A stretch of DNA of 64,000 bases, taken from positions 6,361,501 to 6,425,500 of the forward strand of contig NZ_JAJOZB010000001.1 in assembly GCF_023701745.1 (NCBI RefSeq), given 5' to 3'. Shown here in pieces: positions 16,370 to 25,676 of this stretch (the first letter of the stretch is position 1; every line of letters starts with the position of its first letter). A program made the translations under genes and the position numbers. This stretch comes from Streptomyces sp. RKAG293 (GTDB lineage: Bacteria; Actinomycetota; Actinomycetes; Streptomycetales; Streptomycetaceae). Below the pieces are notes generated by a model. The model ran no database searches, had not been told where the DNA came from, and saw only the letters and a program-made list of their open reading frames with translations.

Positions 16370-18850
16370 GTGACGGAAAGCGTCGAAGCGAAAGCGGACG
16401 ACGGATCCGCCGCCGGAACCCCTGAGGGTCCCAGCGGCTACGCGGCGGCCCGGCTGCGTCTCCTCAACGAGGAGGCGCGGTCCGGGCCGCCGCGCCGTTC
16501 CGCCCTGTCGGGACTCACCGACAGATGGCTGGCGGGGCTGGCCGCGGGCGCCGCGGGGGAGACCGGCGTCGCCGGATACGCCCTGGTCGCCGTCGGCGGC
16601 TACGGGCGCGGCGAGCTCTCCCCGCGCAGCGACCTCGACCTGCTGCTGCTCTACGACGGCTCCGTCGCCAAGGACCGGATCTCCGCGCTCGCCGACCGGA
16701 TCTGGTACCCGGTCTGGGACCTGGGCCTGGACCTGGACCACTCGGTCCGCACCGCCGCCGAGGCCCGCGAGACCGCCGCCGAGGACCTCAAGGTCCAGCT
16801 CGGGCTGCTCGACGCCCGGCACATCGCGGGCGATCCGGCCCTCACCGCGTCCCTGCGGACGGCCACGCTGGCCGACTGGCGCAACCAGGCCCCCAAGCGG
16901 CTGCCCGCCCTGCACGAGCTGTGCCAGGAACGGGCCGAACGCCAGGGAGAGCTCTCCTACCTGCTCGAACCCGACCTCAAGGAGGCCAGGGGCGGGCTGC
17001 GCGACGCCACCGCGCTGCGCGCCGTCGCCGCGTCCTGGCTCGCCGACGCCCCCCGCGACGGTCTGGAGGAGGCCCGCACCCGGCTGCTCGACGCCCGCGA
17101 CGCCCTGCACCTGGTCACCGGCCGGGCCACCGACCGGCTCGCCCTCCAGGAACAGGACCAGGTCGCCGAAGCCCTCGGCCTGCTCGACGCCGACGCGCTG
17201 CTGCGCCAGGTCTACGAGGCCGCCCGCACCATCGGCTACGCCGCCGACGTCACCTGGCGCGAGGTCGGCCGCGTCCTGCGGTCCCGCGAGGCGCGCCCGC
17301 GCCGCCGCGGTCTGCTCGGCATCGGCCGCTCCGGCCCGGCCGCCGCCCCCGCCGAGCGCACCCCGCTAGCCGAAGGCGTCGTCGAGCACGAGGGCGAGGC
17401 CGTCCTGGCACTGGCCGCGAAGCCGGAACGCGACCCCGTACTGCCGCTGCGCGCCGCCGCCGCGGCCGCCCAGGCCGGGCTGCCGCTCAGCCTGCACGCG
17501 GTGCGCCGGCTGGCGGCCGCCGCCCGCCCGCTGCCGGTGCCCTGGCCGGCCGAGGCCCGTGAGCAGCTGCTCACGCTGCTCGGCGCGGGCGAGGCCACCG
17601 TCCAGGTCTGGGAGGCGCTGGAGGCCGAAGGGCTCATCACCCGGCTGCTGCCGGACTGGGAACGGGTCCGCTGCCGCCCGCAGCGCAACGCCGTCCACCG
17701 CTGGACCGTCGACCGGCACCTCGTCGAGACGGCGGTCCGCGCCTCCGGCCTCACCCGCCGCGTCGGGCGCCCCGACCTGCTGCTGATGGCGGCCCTGCTG
17801 CACGACATCGGCAAGGGCTGGCCGGGCGACCACAGCGAGGCCGGTGAAGTCATCGCCCGCGATGTCGCCACCCGCATCGGGTTCGACCCCGCCGACGTGG
17901 AGACGCTGGCGCTGCTCGTCCGCCACCACCTGCTGCTCATCGAGACCGCGACCCGCCGCGACCTCGACGACCCGGTGACCGTGAAGGGCGTCGCCGACGT
18001 GGTGCGCGACAACGGCACGCTGGAGCTGCTGCACGCGCTGACCGAGGCCGACGCGCTCGCCACCGGCCCCGCCGCGTGGAGCAACTGGCGCGCCTCGCTC
18101 CTGGCCGACCTCGTCAAGCGGGTCGCGGAACTGCTCGCGGGCGGCGAGGTGCCGGAGCCCGCCGCCGCCGAGCCGACGGCCGAGGAGGAACGCCTCGCCG
18201 TCGAGGCCGCCCGCACCGGCGGCCCGGTGCTCGCCCTGCACGCCCACGCCGAACCCGACCCCGAGGGCGGCGACGAGAACACCCCCGAGGGGCTGGGCGT
18301 CGAGCTGCTGCTCGCCGTCCCGGACCGGCCGGGACTGCTCGCGCAGGCCGCCGGGGTGCTCGCCCTGCACCGGCTCACCGTGCGCGCCGCCGACCTGCGG
18401 TCCGTCGACCCGATCGGGGAGGGGCCGGTGACGCTGCTCAGCTGGCGGGTCGCCGCCGAGTACGGGGCGCTGCCGGAGGCCGCCCGGCTCCGAGCCGACC
18501 TGGGGCGGGCCTTCGACGGTTCGCTCGACATCGAGGCACGTCTCGCCGAACGCGAGGCGGCCTATCCGCGCCGCCGCGCGCTCGCCGCGCCGCCGCCCCG
18601 GGTGACTGTCGCCGCCGGCAGCTCCCAGGTCGCCACGGTGATCGAGGTCCGCGCCCAGGACGCACCGGGACTGCTGCACCGGATCGGCTACGCCCTGGCC
18701 GCGACCGGGGTGAACGTGCGCTCCGCCCGCATCAGCACCCTCGGCGCGAACGCGGTCGACGCGTTCTACGTCGTCGGCGCGGACGGCGCTCCGCTGGGCG
18801 AGGTGCGGGCGGCGGAGGTCGCCCGCGAGGTGGAGCGGGCGCTGCGCTGA
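16370..18850 (+). CDS. glnD: PII nucleotidyltransferase/deadenylylase GlnD
   Basis: An 826-residue enzyme that modifies and demodifies PII. The N-terminal nucleotidyltransferase motif GGYGRGELSPRSDLDLLLLY is near residue 76, with GxG and the DxD pair intact. A helical domain follows (EARGGLRDATALRAV). The HD phosphohydrolase motif LLHDIGKGWPGDHSEAGEVI is near 476, and two ACT domains lie at about 640–720 and 745–826, which sense glutamine in relatives. Streptomyces GlnD acts as an adenylyltransferase. The GTG start at 16370 has GGAG five bases upstream. It is the last gene of the nitrogen operon, 59 bases after glnK. Confidence 0.96.
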   Translation: MTESVEAKADDGSAAGTPEGPSGYAAARLRLLNEEARSGPPRRSALSGLTDRWLAGLAAGAAGETGVAGYALVAVGGYGRGELSPRSDLDLLLLYDGSVAKDRISALADRIWYPVWDLGLDLDHSVRTAAEARETAAEDLKVQLGLLDARHIAGDPALTASLRTATLADWRNQAPKRLPALHELCQERAERQGELSYLLEPDLKEARGGLRDATALRAVAASWLADAPRDGLEEARTRLLDARDALHLVTGRATDRLALQEQDQVAEALGLLDADALLRQVYEAARTIGYAADVTWREVGRVLRSREARPRRRGLLGIGRSGPAAAPAERTPLAEGVVEHEGEAVLALAAKPERDPVLPLRAAAAAAQAGLPLSLHAVRRLAAAARPLPVPWPAEAREQLLTLLGAGEATVQVWEALEAEGLITRLLPDWERVRCRPQRNAVHRWTVDRHLVETAVRASGLTRRVGRPDLLLMAALLHDIGKGWPGDHSEAGEVIARDVATRIGFDPADVETLALLVRHHLLLIETATRRDLDDPVTVKGVADVVRDNGTLELLHALTEADALATGPAAWSNWRASLLADLVKRVAELLAGGEVPEPAAAEPTAEEERLAVEAARTGGPVLALHAHAEPDPEGGDENTPEGLGVELLLAVPDRPGLLAQAAGVLALHRLTVRAADLRSVDPIGEGPVTLLSWRVAAEYGALPEAARLRADLGRAFDGSLDIEARLAEREAAYPRRRALAAPPPRVTVAAGSSQVATVIEVRAQDAPGLLHRIGYALAATGVNVRSARISTLGANAVDAFYVVGADGAPLGEVRAAEVAREVERALR

Positions 18851-18866
18851 GCGCCGCGGCCGTCCG

Positions 18867-18900
18867 TCGCCGGGCAGGCTCAATCCCGCCTGCCCGGCGA
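18867..18900 (+). terminator. 13-bp stem-loop terminator ending amtB-glnK-glnD
   Basis: TCGCCGGGCAGGC (18867–18879) pairs perfectly with 18888–18900 around an 8-base loop. It starts 16 bases after the glnD stop and 71 bases before the ffh start. Confidence 0.8.
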
Positions 18901-18971
18901 TGGAGGGCACACCAGCGGATACCCTGGGGGACGACCACCGCCAACCCCTGACGCGAGGACCCGCAACCACC

Positions 18972-20513
18972 GTGTTCGATACCCTCTCCGATCGCCTTGC
19001 AGCGACGTTCAAGAACCTCCGGGGCAAGGGCCGCCTCTCCGAGGCGGACATCGACGCCACCGCGCGCGAGATCCGTATCGCCCTGCTGGAAGCGGATGTC
19101 GCGCTCCCGGTGGTCCGTGCGTTCATCAAGCAGGTCAAGGAGCGGGCCTCCGGCCTCGAGGTCTCGCAGGCGCTGAACCCGGCGCAGCAGGTCATCAAGA
19201 TCGTCAACGAGGAGCTCGTCGGCATCCTCGGCGGTGAGACCCGCCGGCTGCGGTTCTCCAAGCAGCCGCCGACCGTGATCATGCTCGCGGGTCTGCAGGG
19301 TGCCGGTAAGACCACCCTGGCCGGAAAGCTCGGCCACTGGCTGAAGAGCCAGGGCCATGCCCCGCTGCTCGTCGCCTGTGACCTCCAGCGCCCGAACGCC
19401 GTGACCCAGCTCTCCGTCGTCGCGGAGCGCGCGGGTGTCGCGGTCTTCGCGCCCGAGGCGGGCAACGGCGTCGGTGACCCGGTCAAGGTCGCCAAGGACT
19501 CCATCGAGTTCGCGAAGTCCAAGCAGTACGACGTGGTCGTCGTCGACACCGCCGGCCGGCTGGGCGTCGACGAGGAGCTGATGCGGCAGGCCGCCGACAT
19601 CCGCGACGCCGTCAGCCCGGACGAGATCCTCTTCGTCGTCGACGCGATGATCGGCCAGGACGCGGTCAACACCGCCGAGGCGTTCCGCGACGGCGTCGGC
19701 TTCGACGGTGTGGTGCTCTCCAAGCTCGACGGTGACGCCCGCGGTGGTGCCGCGCTCTCCATCGCGCATGTGACCGGCAAGCAGATCATGTTCGCCTCCA
19801 ACGGCGAGAAGCTCGACGAGTTCGACACCTTCCACCCGGACCGGATGGCGTCCCGCATCCTCGGCATGGGCGACATGCTCAGCCTGATCGAGAAGGCCGA
19901 ACAGACCTTCTCGCAGGCCGAGGCCCAGAAGATGGCCGAGAAGCTGGCCAAGGGTCCGAAGGAGTTCACGCTCGACGACTTCCTGTCCCAGATGGAGCAG
20001 GTCCGCAAGATGGGCTCCATCTCCAAGCTGCTCGGCATGCTGCCCGGCATGGGGCAGATCAAGGACCAGATCGCCAACCTGGACGAGCGCGACGTGGACC
20101 GCACCGCTGCGATCATCAAGTCGATGACCCCGGCCGAGCGCCAGGACCCGACGATTCTCAACGGTTCGCGCCGGGTCCGCGTCGCCAAGGGCTCCGGCAC
20201 CGAGGTCAGCGCGGTCAAGAGCCTGGTCGAGCGGTTCTTCGAGGCCCGCAAGATGATGTCGCGGATGGCCCAGGGCGGTGGCATGCCCGGGATGCCGGGA
20301 ATGCCCGGCATGGGCGGCGGCAACAAGAAGAAGAAGCAGGTCAAGCAGGCCAAGGGCAAGCAGCGCAGCGGCAACCCCATGAAGCGCAAGGCGGACGAGG
20401 CGGCGGAGGCCGCCCGCCGTGCCGAGCAGGCCGACAACCCCTTCGGCGTGGCAGCCGCCCCGGAGCCGCAGAACTTCGAACTCCCCGACGAGTTCAAGAA
20501 GTTCATGGGCTGA
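18972..20513 (+). CDS. ffh: Signal recognition particle protein Ffh
   Basis: A 513-residue SRP54 GTPase that binds signal sequences and 4.5S RNA and delivers ribosomes to FtsY. The N domain starts MFDTLSDRLAATFKNLRGKG. The G domain has GLQGAGKTTLAGKLG near 107, CDLQRPNAVTQL, VDTAGRLGVDEELM and SKLDGDARGGAAL. The Met-rich M domain includes KMGSISKLLGMLPGMGQIKD, MTPAERQDP and a flexible GMPGMPGMPGMGGGNKKKK stretch. The C-terminus carries an Ala/Glu-rich extension common in actinobacteria. The start is GTG, with GAGGA about 14 bases upstream. A strong terminator follows. Confidence 0.97.
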   Translation: MFDTLSDRLAATFKNLRGKGRLSEADIDATAREIRIALLEADVALPVVRAFIKQVKERASGLEVSQALNPAQQVIKIVNEELVGILGGETRRLRFSKQPPTVIMLAGLQGAGKTTLAGKLGHWLKSQGHAPLLVACDLQRPNAVTQLSVVAERAGVAVFAPEAGNGVGDPVKVAKDSIEFAKSKQYDVVVVDTAGRLGVDEELMRQAADIRDAVSPDEILFVVDAMIGQDAVNTAEAFRDGVGFDGVVLSKLDGDARGGAALSIAHVTGKQIMFASNGEKLDEFDTFHPDRMASRILGMGDMLSLIEKAEQTFSQAEAQKMAEKLAKGPKEFTLDDFLSQMEQVRKMGSISKLLGMLPGMGQIKDQIANLDERDVDRTAAIIKSMTPAERQDPTILNGSRRVRVAKGSGTEVSAVKSLVERFFEARKMMSRMAQGGGMPGMPGMPGMGGGNKKKKQVKQAKGKQRSGNPMKRKADEAAEAARRAEQADNPFGVAAAPEPQNFELPDEFKKFMG

Positions 20514-20532
20514 CGCCTCCCGCACCGCAGCA

Positions 20533-20562
20533 GAAGAGCGCCCCCAGCAGGGGGCGCTCTTC
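20533..20562 (+). terminator. 13-bp stem-loop terminator after ffh
   Basis: GAAGAGCGCCCCC (20533–20545) and its exact reverse complement (20550–20562) close a 4-base loop, followed by GCG without T-run. It lies 19 bases after the ffh stop. Confidence 0.85.
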
Positions 20563-20584
20563 GCGTCCGGGGCATGATGGCGCC

Positions 20585-21100
20585 ATGCGCGTATCCATCC
20601 GAGAACCACGACCGGGCGACGCCGACGCGTACGCCACGGCCGTCCTGCGGTCCGCCGACCATCTGAGCCCGTGGAACCCGGTCGACCCGGACGGTTTCCA
20701 CGAGCTGCTGCGCCGCCAGGGCCCGTCGTTGCGCACCTTTCTGATCATCAACGACGAGGACGGCGGCATCGTCGGCAAGGTCAATGTCGCGAACATCGTC
20801 CGGGCCCGGTTCCGCAACGGTGTTCTCGGCTACGACAGCTACCTCCCGTACGCGGCCACCGGCCGGATGACCGAGGGCCTGCGGCAGGTCGTCGACCGCT
20901 GCTTCAGCAGCTATCCCGACGGGCTCGGGCTGCACCGGCTGGAGATCAACGTGCAGCCGGACAACGACCGCTCCCTCGCCATGGCCAAGCGGCTCGGCTT
21001 CCGCCACGAGGGCTTCTCGCCGCGCATGCTCTATCTGAACGACGACTGGCGCGACCACGAGCGCTTCGCGCTCACCGCCGAGGAGTGGCCCGGCGCCTGA
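20585..21100 (+). CDS. GNAT acetyltransferase, RimJ/RimL type
   Basis: A 171-residue GCN5-family N-acetyltransferase close to the RimJ/RimL group that acetylates N-termini of ribosomal proteins. Cues are MRVSIREPRPGDADAYATAV, the strand-4 region GVLGYDSYLPYAATGRMTEG just before the acetyl-CoA loop, and the C-terminal LHRLEINVQPDNDRSLAMAK followed by RLGFRHEGFSPRMLYLNDDW. The P-loop motif (Q/R-x-x-G-x-G/A) is represented by AATGRM. The target is not known. It stands alone between the ffh terminator and the convergent GH20 gene. Confidence 0.88.
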   Translation: MRVSIREPRPGDADAYATAVLRSADHLSPWNPVDPDGFHELLRRQGPSLRTFLIINDEDGGIVGKVNVANIVRARFRNGVLGYDSYLPYAATGRMTEGLRQVVDRCFSSYPDGLGLHRLEINVQPDNDRSLAMAKRLGFRHEGFSPRMLYLNDDWRDHERFALTAEEWPGA

Positions 21101-21132
21101 CCCGTCCCGCCGCTCCGGGCCGGCTCGTCGGC

Positions 21133-23079
21133 CTACGCGTCGTGGTACGCCTCGACCTCCCACAGCGAGTAGCCGTAGTCGGTGCCGCGCCCGGTCAGAT
21201 AGATCCGCAGATACCGTCCGGAGCCGGTGAGCCCGGTCAGGTTCTGGGTGCCGCCGGAGCCGCTGGTGGTGGAGTAGACCGTGTTCCAGGCCGTGCCGTC
21301 GTCCGACAGCTGGATCTGGAACGCCGTGGCGTAGGCCGCCTCCCAGGTGAGCTTGACGCGGTTGACGGCCTGGCTGCCGCCCAGGTCGACCAGCAGCCAC
21401 TGCGGATCCGCGAAGGCGCTGGACCAGCGGCTGCCCTGGTTGCCGTCCACCGCGCTCTGCGCGGGGAAGGCGGGCGTCTCGGTGCTGGAGACGGTCACCG
21501 GGCGGCCGAGGACCAGGTCGCCGGCGGCGGTGTCGGCGGGCCAGCCGGGCGGCCGGCCGACGGCGGTGACGATCGGCTGGAACTCCGCCAGCGTCGGCAC
21601 CAGTGGGGGAGATCCCCAGGTCCGCTGGGCCAGCGCGCGCATCGGGGTCATGATGCCGGCCGCCGTCTGCTGCTCGGTCTCGGCGTCCGGGTTGTCGCAC
21701 CAGACGTGCAGCTTCGAACCCCGGTTGCGGGACGGGTCGGTGAGGGTCGCGCCGCCCTGGAAGACGTCGGGGTTCCAGGTCTCGTACATGTACGGGGTGT
21801 TGGGCCGGCCGCCGCCGAACACGTAGTAGGTCGGGTTCCAGCTGGAGTTGTTGACGATGTGGCCCGCCTCGACGAGCTGCTGCGGGGTGAGGCCGTAGGT
21901 GTTGAAGTAGTCGACGGTGATGTCCGCGTTCGGGACGATCGTGCCGTCGCCCGGCTTGATGCCGTCGTTCCACATCCGCATCGTCTTGCCGGCGCCCCGG
22001 ACGATGGCGTCGGCCCAGTTGACGAAGCCGTAGTAGGCGTCCTTGGCGGTGGCGTCCGCCCCGTAGTGGTCGCGGGCGTAGCTGAGGAGCTGCGGGTAGT
22101 TGGCGTAGTTGGTGACGTACTCGTCCGCGCCCAGGTGCCAGTACTTGGCGGGGAACAGCGGCAGGTACTCGGTGATCAGATCCTGGATGAGGCGGTAGGC
22201 CGCCGGGTTGGACAGGTCGATGTACTGGTTGCTCGGGGTGCCCGCACTGTTGACGAGCCGCAGTTCGGGGTGGGCGGCCAGCGTCGTGTTCATATGGCCC
22301 GGCATGTCGATCTCGGGCACGACGGTGACGTGGTACCGGGCGCCGAGCGCGATGAGATCGGTGATCTCCTGCTTCGTGTAGTGCGCGGCGGAGGTGATCT
22401 CGGGGTGGCTGGTGCTCTCCAGCCGGAAGCCGTAGGTGTCGGACAGGTGCAGGTGGAAGTAGTTCATCTTCAGATAGGCGAGGTCCCTGATCTGGCCCTG
22501 CAGCCAGGGCAGGGTGAAGTACTTGCGCCCGACGTCGACCATCAGCCCGCGCTCGGGCTTGGCGGGCCAGTCGCGTGCCGTCCCGGCGGCGATGGTGGGG
22601 GACTGCTTGAGGAGCTGGAGCACCGAGCGGGTGCCGTAGAAGGCCCCGGCGTCGGTCCGCGCCCGGACGGTGACGGACGGGGCGACGGTGAGGGCGTATC
22701 CCTCGGCGCCGAGCTCCGTGTCCGTCGAGCCGAGCGTGAGGAACACGTCTCCGGGCTGCACGGCGGAGGCCGGGCCGCTGACATGGCCGACGGTCCTTCC
22801 GGCGAGCTGCGTCAGGTCGTCGGCGAAGACCTGGCCCGTGGTGCCGAGCGCGGACCCGTAGGCGCTGTCGGTCACGACCCGGCTGGCGGGGCCGAACGTG
22901 TACGAACCGCTGCCCGCGGTCCACTGCTGAAGGGCGGGAACGGTGCGCGGCGCGGCGGCGTCGGCGGCGTGCGCCGGCCCCTGCGCGAGCGGCATGACCA
23001 GGGCGAGCAGCAGGCCGAGCAGCACGCCGAGCACGGCGCCTGGTCCGCGGGAGACGCGGGCGTGGGGGGAGAACCGCAT
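21133..23079 (-). CDS. Secreted GH20 glycosidase (hexosaminidase or lacto-N-biosidase type) with F5/8C domain
   Basis: A 648-residue secreted enzyme. A signal peptide occupies residues 1–40 (GAVLGVLLGLLLALVMPLAQ, cleaved near AHA). A GH20 N-terminal alpha/beta domain extends to about 170, followed by the TIM barrel with RGLMVDVGRKYFTLPW, NYFHLHLSDTYGFRLES, VVPEIDMPGHMNTTLAAHPE and the catalytic Asp-Glu pair in YWHLGADEYVTNY near 315. A C-terminal F5/8-type C (CBM32-like) carbohydrate-binding domain (about 515–648) ends the protein. The catalytic signature HLGADEY differs from the HIGGDE of typical hexosaminidases and recalls Streptomyces lacto-N-biosidase. AGGAG lies 9 bases before the ATG. 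Confidence 0.88.
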   Translation of the reverse strand: MRFSPHARVSRGPGAVLGVLLGLLLALVMPLAQGPAHAADAAAPRTVPALQQWTAGSGSYTFGPASRVVTDSAYGSALGTTGQVFADDLTQLAGRTVGHVSGPASAVQPGDVFLTLGSTDTELGAEGYALTVAPSVTVRARTDAGAFYGTRSVLQLLKQSPTIAAGTARDWPAKPERGLMVDVGRKYFTLPWLQGQIRDLAYLKMNYFHLHLSDTYGFRLESTSHPEITSAAHYTKQEITDLIALGARYHVTVVPEIDMPGHMNTTLAAHPELRLVNSAGTPSNQYIDLSNPAAYRLIQDLITEYLPLFPAKYWHLGADEYVTNYANYPQLLSYARDHYGADATAKDAYYGFVNWADAIVRGAGKTMRMWNDGIKPGDGTIVPNADITVDYFNTYGLTPQQLVEAGHIVNNSSWNPTYYVFGGGRPNTPYMYETWNPDVFQGGATLTDPSRNRGSKLHVWCDNPDAETEQQTAAGIMTPMRALAQRTWGSPPLVPTLAEFQPIVTAVGRPPGWPADTAAGDLVLGRPVTVSSTETPAFPAQSAVDGNQGSRWSSAFADPQWLLVDLGGSQAVNRVKLTWEAAYATAFQIQLSDDGTAWNTVYSTTSGSGGTQNLTGLTGSGRYLRIYLTGRGTDYGYSLWEVEAYHDA

Positions 23080-23198
23080 GGTCGAGTACTCCTGCCTGGA
23101 GGGGATGGTGCGGGAACGGTCCGGTCGGCTGGGCCCTCACCGGCGCGGCGGGACCGTCGGTGCGGGTCGGCGGCCCCCGACCGGTGGGCCGTCGGCGG

Positions 23199-25676
23199 TC
23201 AGACCGGCGGATTGCCGGGGATCTTCGGCGTCAGGTAGTGCGCGGTGACGCTGAGCGGCGACCGGGCGACGAGCGCGGGGACCCCTTCCGCGACGATCCG
23301 CCCGCCCTGGTCGCCGCCGCCCGGACCCATGTCGATGATCCAGTCGGCACCGGCCGCCACATCCATGTCGTGCTCGACCACGACGACCGAGTTCCCCGCG
23401 TCGACGAGCCCGTGCAGCCGGCGCATGAGCAGTTCGGTGTCGGCCGGGTGCAGCCCGGTGGTCGGCTCGTCCAGCAGATAGACGGTGTGCGAGCGCGCCC
23501 CGCGGCCCGTGCGCTGCAGTTCGGCCGCCAGCTTGATCCGCTGGGCCTCGCCGCCGGACAGCTCGGTGGCCGGCTGTCCGAGCCGCAGATAGCCGAGCCC
23601 GACCTGTCGCAGGGTCCGCAGCGGCCGGGCGGCGGCGGGCACGTCGGCCAGGAAGTCGCAGGCCGCGTCGACCGTCATCGCCAGGACGTCGGCGACGCTC
23701 GCGCCGCGGTAGGTGATCTCCAGGGTCTCCGGCCGGTAGCGGGCGCCGTGGCAGGTCGGGCAGGGGGCGTAACTGCCGGGCAGGAAGAGGAGTTCGACGG
23801 CGATGAACCCCTCGCCCTGGCAGGTCTCGCAGCGGCCGGTGGCGACGTTGAACGAGAAGCGCCCGGCGTTGTAGCCGCGCCTGCGGGCCTCGTCGGTGGC
23901 CGCGAAGAGCTTGCGCACGGCGTCGAACAGACCCGTGTACGTCGCCAGGTTGGACCGGGGTGTGCGGCCGATGGGCCGCTGGTCGACCCGCACCAGCCGG
24001 CCGACGGCCTCGAGCCCCGTCACCGAGGTGGCGTACGAGGCGGCGCTTCCCCCGCCCACCGGGACCTCGTCCGCGCCGTCCTCCTCCGGCTCCTCCTCGG
24101 CGGACGTCCCCAGGTGCTCCGTCAGGACATCGGCCAGCACCTGGCTGACCAGCGTCGACTTCCCCGACCCCGAGACGCCGGTCACCACCGTGAGGACACC
24201 GAGCGGCACCACCGCGTCCAGGCCGCGCAGATTGTGCCGGGTGACACCGTGCAGCCGCAGCAGGCCGGACGGTTCGCGCGGTACGCGTGCGGCGGCCGGC
24301 GGCCCCTCGGGGAACAGGAACCGGCGGGTCGCCGATTCGGCGACCGACGCCAGCCCGGCCACCGGACCGCTGTGCAGCACCCGGCCGCCTAGCTCGCCCG
24401 CCAGCGGCCCGACATCGACGACCCAGTCGGCGCGCGCCACCACCGCCATGTCGTGCTCGACCACGAAGATCGAGTTCCCGGCCGCCCTGAGCCGGTCGAG
24501 CACCGTCAGCAGTGCCTCGGTGTCGGCCGGGTGCAGCCCGGCCGAGGGCTCGTCGAGGACGTAGACGACGCCGAACAGACCCGAGCGCAGCTGGGTGGCG
24601 AGCCGCAGCCGCTGCAGTTCGCCCGCCGAGAGCGTCGGCGTCGGCCGGTCCATGCTCAGATAGCCCAGGCCCAGCTCGCCGAGCGCCTCGATCCGGGACA
24701 CGAGGTCCCCGGCGATCGTGCCGGCCACGGAACCCGCCTCATGGGGCGTCTCCCGCAGCAGCCGGGCCAGTTCCGTGAGGGGCAGGGCGGCCAGGGCGGC
24801 GATGTCCCGGCCGGCGAAGGTGACCGCCAGCGACTCCGGGCGCAGCCGCCGCCCGCCGCACACCGGACAGGGCGCGCTCGTCATGAACCGCCGGACCCGT
24901 TTGCGCAGCGCCTCGCTCCGGGAGTCGGCGAAGGTGTGCAGCACATAGCGCTCGGCGCTCATGTACGTGCCCTGGTAGGGGCGTTGGATGCGGCCGGCGT
25001 CCCGCACCGGGTGGACGGTGACGACCGGCTGCTCCGGTGTGAACAGGATCCAGTCGCGCGCCTCCCTCGGCAGCCGGTGCCAGGGCGCGTCGATGTCGTG
25101 GCCGAGCGCGTCGAGGATGTCGCGGAGGTTCTTGCCCTGCCAGGCCCCCGGCCAGGCGGTGACCGCGCCCTCGCGGATGCTCAGCGACGGATCGGGGACG
25201 AGCGAGTCCTCGCTGACCCGGTGCACCGTGCCCAGCCCGTGGCACTCCGGGCAGGCGCCCGCCGGGGTGTTGGGGGAGAAGGCGTCGGAATCCAGCCGCT
25301 CGGTGACGCCCGGCGGATAGCTGCCGGCGCGTGAGTACAGCATGCGCAGCGAGTTCGACAGCGTGGTGACCGTGCCCACCGAGGAGCGCGAACCCGGCGC
25401 GGACCGCCGCTGCTCCAGGGCGATGGCGGGCGGCAGACCGGTGATCTCGTCGACCTTGGGTGCGCCGATCTGGTGAATCAGCCGCCGCGCGTACGGGGCC
25501 ACGGACTCGAAGTAGCGGCGCTGCGCCTCGGCGTAGATCGTGCCGAAGGCGAGCGAGGACTTACCGGAGCCGGAGACCCCGGTGAAGGCGACCAGCGCGT
25601 CCCGCGGCAGGTCCACATCGACCCCGCGCAGATTGTGCTCCCGCGCGCCGCGCACCCGGAGGTACGGATCGGTCAT
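23199..25676 (-). CDS. UvrA-like ABC ATPase lacking the UvrB-binding insert (UvrA2 class)
   Basis: An 825-residue excinuclease-A homologue with two ABC modules: Walker A GVSGSGKSSLAFGTIYAEAQ near 33 and GVSGSGKSTLVSQVL near 500; signatures LSAGELQRLRLATQL near 345 and LSGGEAQRIKLAAEL near 704; Walker B VYVLDEPSAGLHPAD and VYLLDEPTTGLHPAD. Zinc motifs CPECHGLG (about 142), CPVCGGRR and CETCQGEG/CPTCHGAR are present. Between VGTVTTLSNSLRMLYSRAG and TPAGACPECHGLG only about 17 residues remain, where UvrA has about 150 including the UvrB-binding domain. This is the UvrA2 architecture, linked in other organisms to damage tolerance or resistance to DNA-binding drugs. A canonical uvrA is expected elsewhere. 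Confidence 0.9.
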   Translation of the reverse strand: MTDPYLRVRGAREHNLRGVDVDLPRDALVAFTGVSGSGKSSLAFGTIYAEAQRRYFESVAPYARRLIHQIGAPKVDEITGLPPAIALEQRRSAPGSRSSVGTVTTLSNSLRMLYSRAGSYPPGVTERLDSDAFSPNTPAGACPECHGLGTVHRVSEDSLVPDPSLSIREGAVTAWPGAWQGKNLRDILDALGHDIDAPWHRLPREARDWILFTPEQPVVTVHPVRDAGRIQRPYQGTYMSAERYVLHTFADSRSEALRKRVRRFMTSAPCPVCGGRRLRPESLAVTFAGRDIAALAALPLTELARLLRETPHEAGSVAGTIAGDLVSRIEALGELGLGYLSMDRPTPTLSAGELQRLRLATQLRSGLFGVVYVLDEPSAGLHPADTEALLTVLDRLRAAGNSIFVVEHDMAVVARADWVVDVGPLAGELGGRVLHSGPVAGLASVAESATRRFLFPEGPPAAARVPREPSGLLRLHGVTRHNLRGLDAVVPLGVLTVVTGVSGSGKSTLVSQVLADVLTEHLGTSAEEEPEEDGADEVPVGGGSAASYATSVTGLEAVGRLVRVDQRPIGRTPRSNLATYTGLFDAVRKLFAATDEARRRGYNAGRFSFNVATGRCETCQGEGFIAVELLFLPGSYAPCPTCHGARYRPETLEITYRGASVADVLAMTVDAACDFLADVPAAARPLRTLRQVGLGYLRLGQPATELSGGEAQRIKLAAELQRTGRGARSHTVYLLDEPTTGLHPADTELLMRRLHGLVDAGNSVVVVEHDMDVAAGADWIIDMGPGGGDQGGRIVAEGVPALVARSPLSVTAHYLTPKIPGNPPV

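Noticed and set aside
17366..23140. A 1924-codon open frame on the minus strand
   Set aside because: It is antisense to glnD and ffh and contains no domain of its own. Long spurious frames are usual in high-GC DNA where third positions are G or C.
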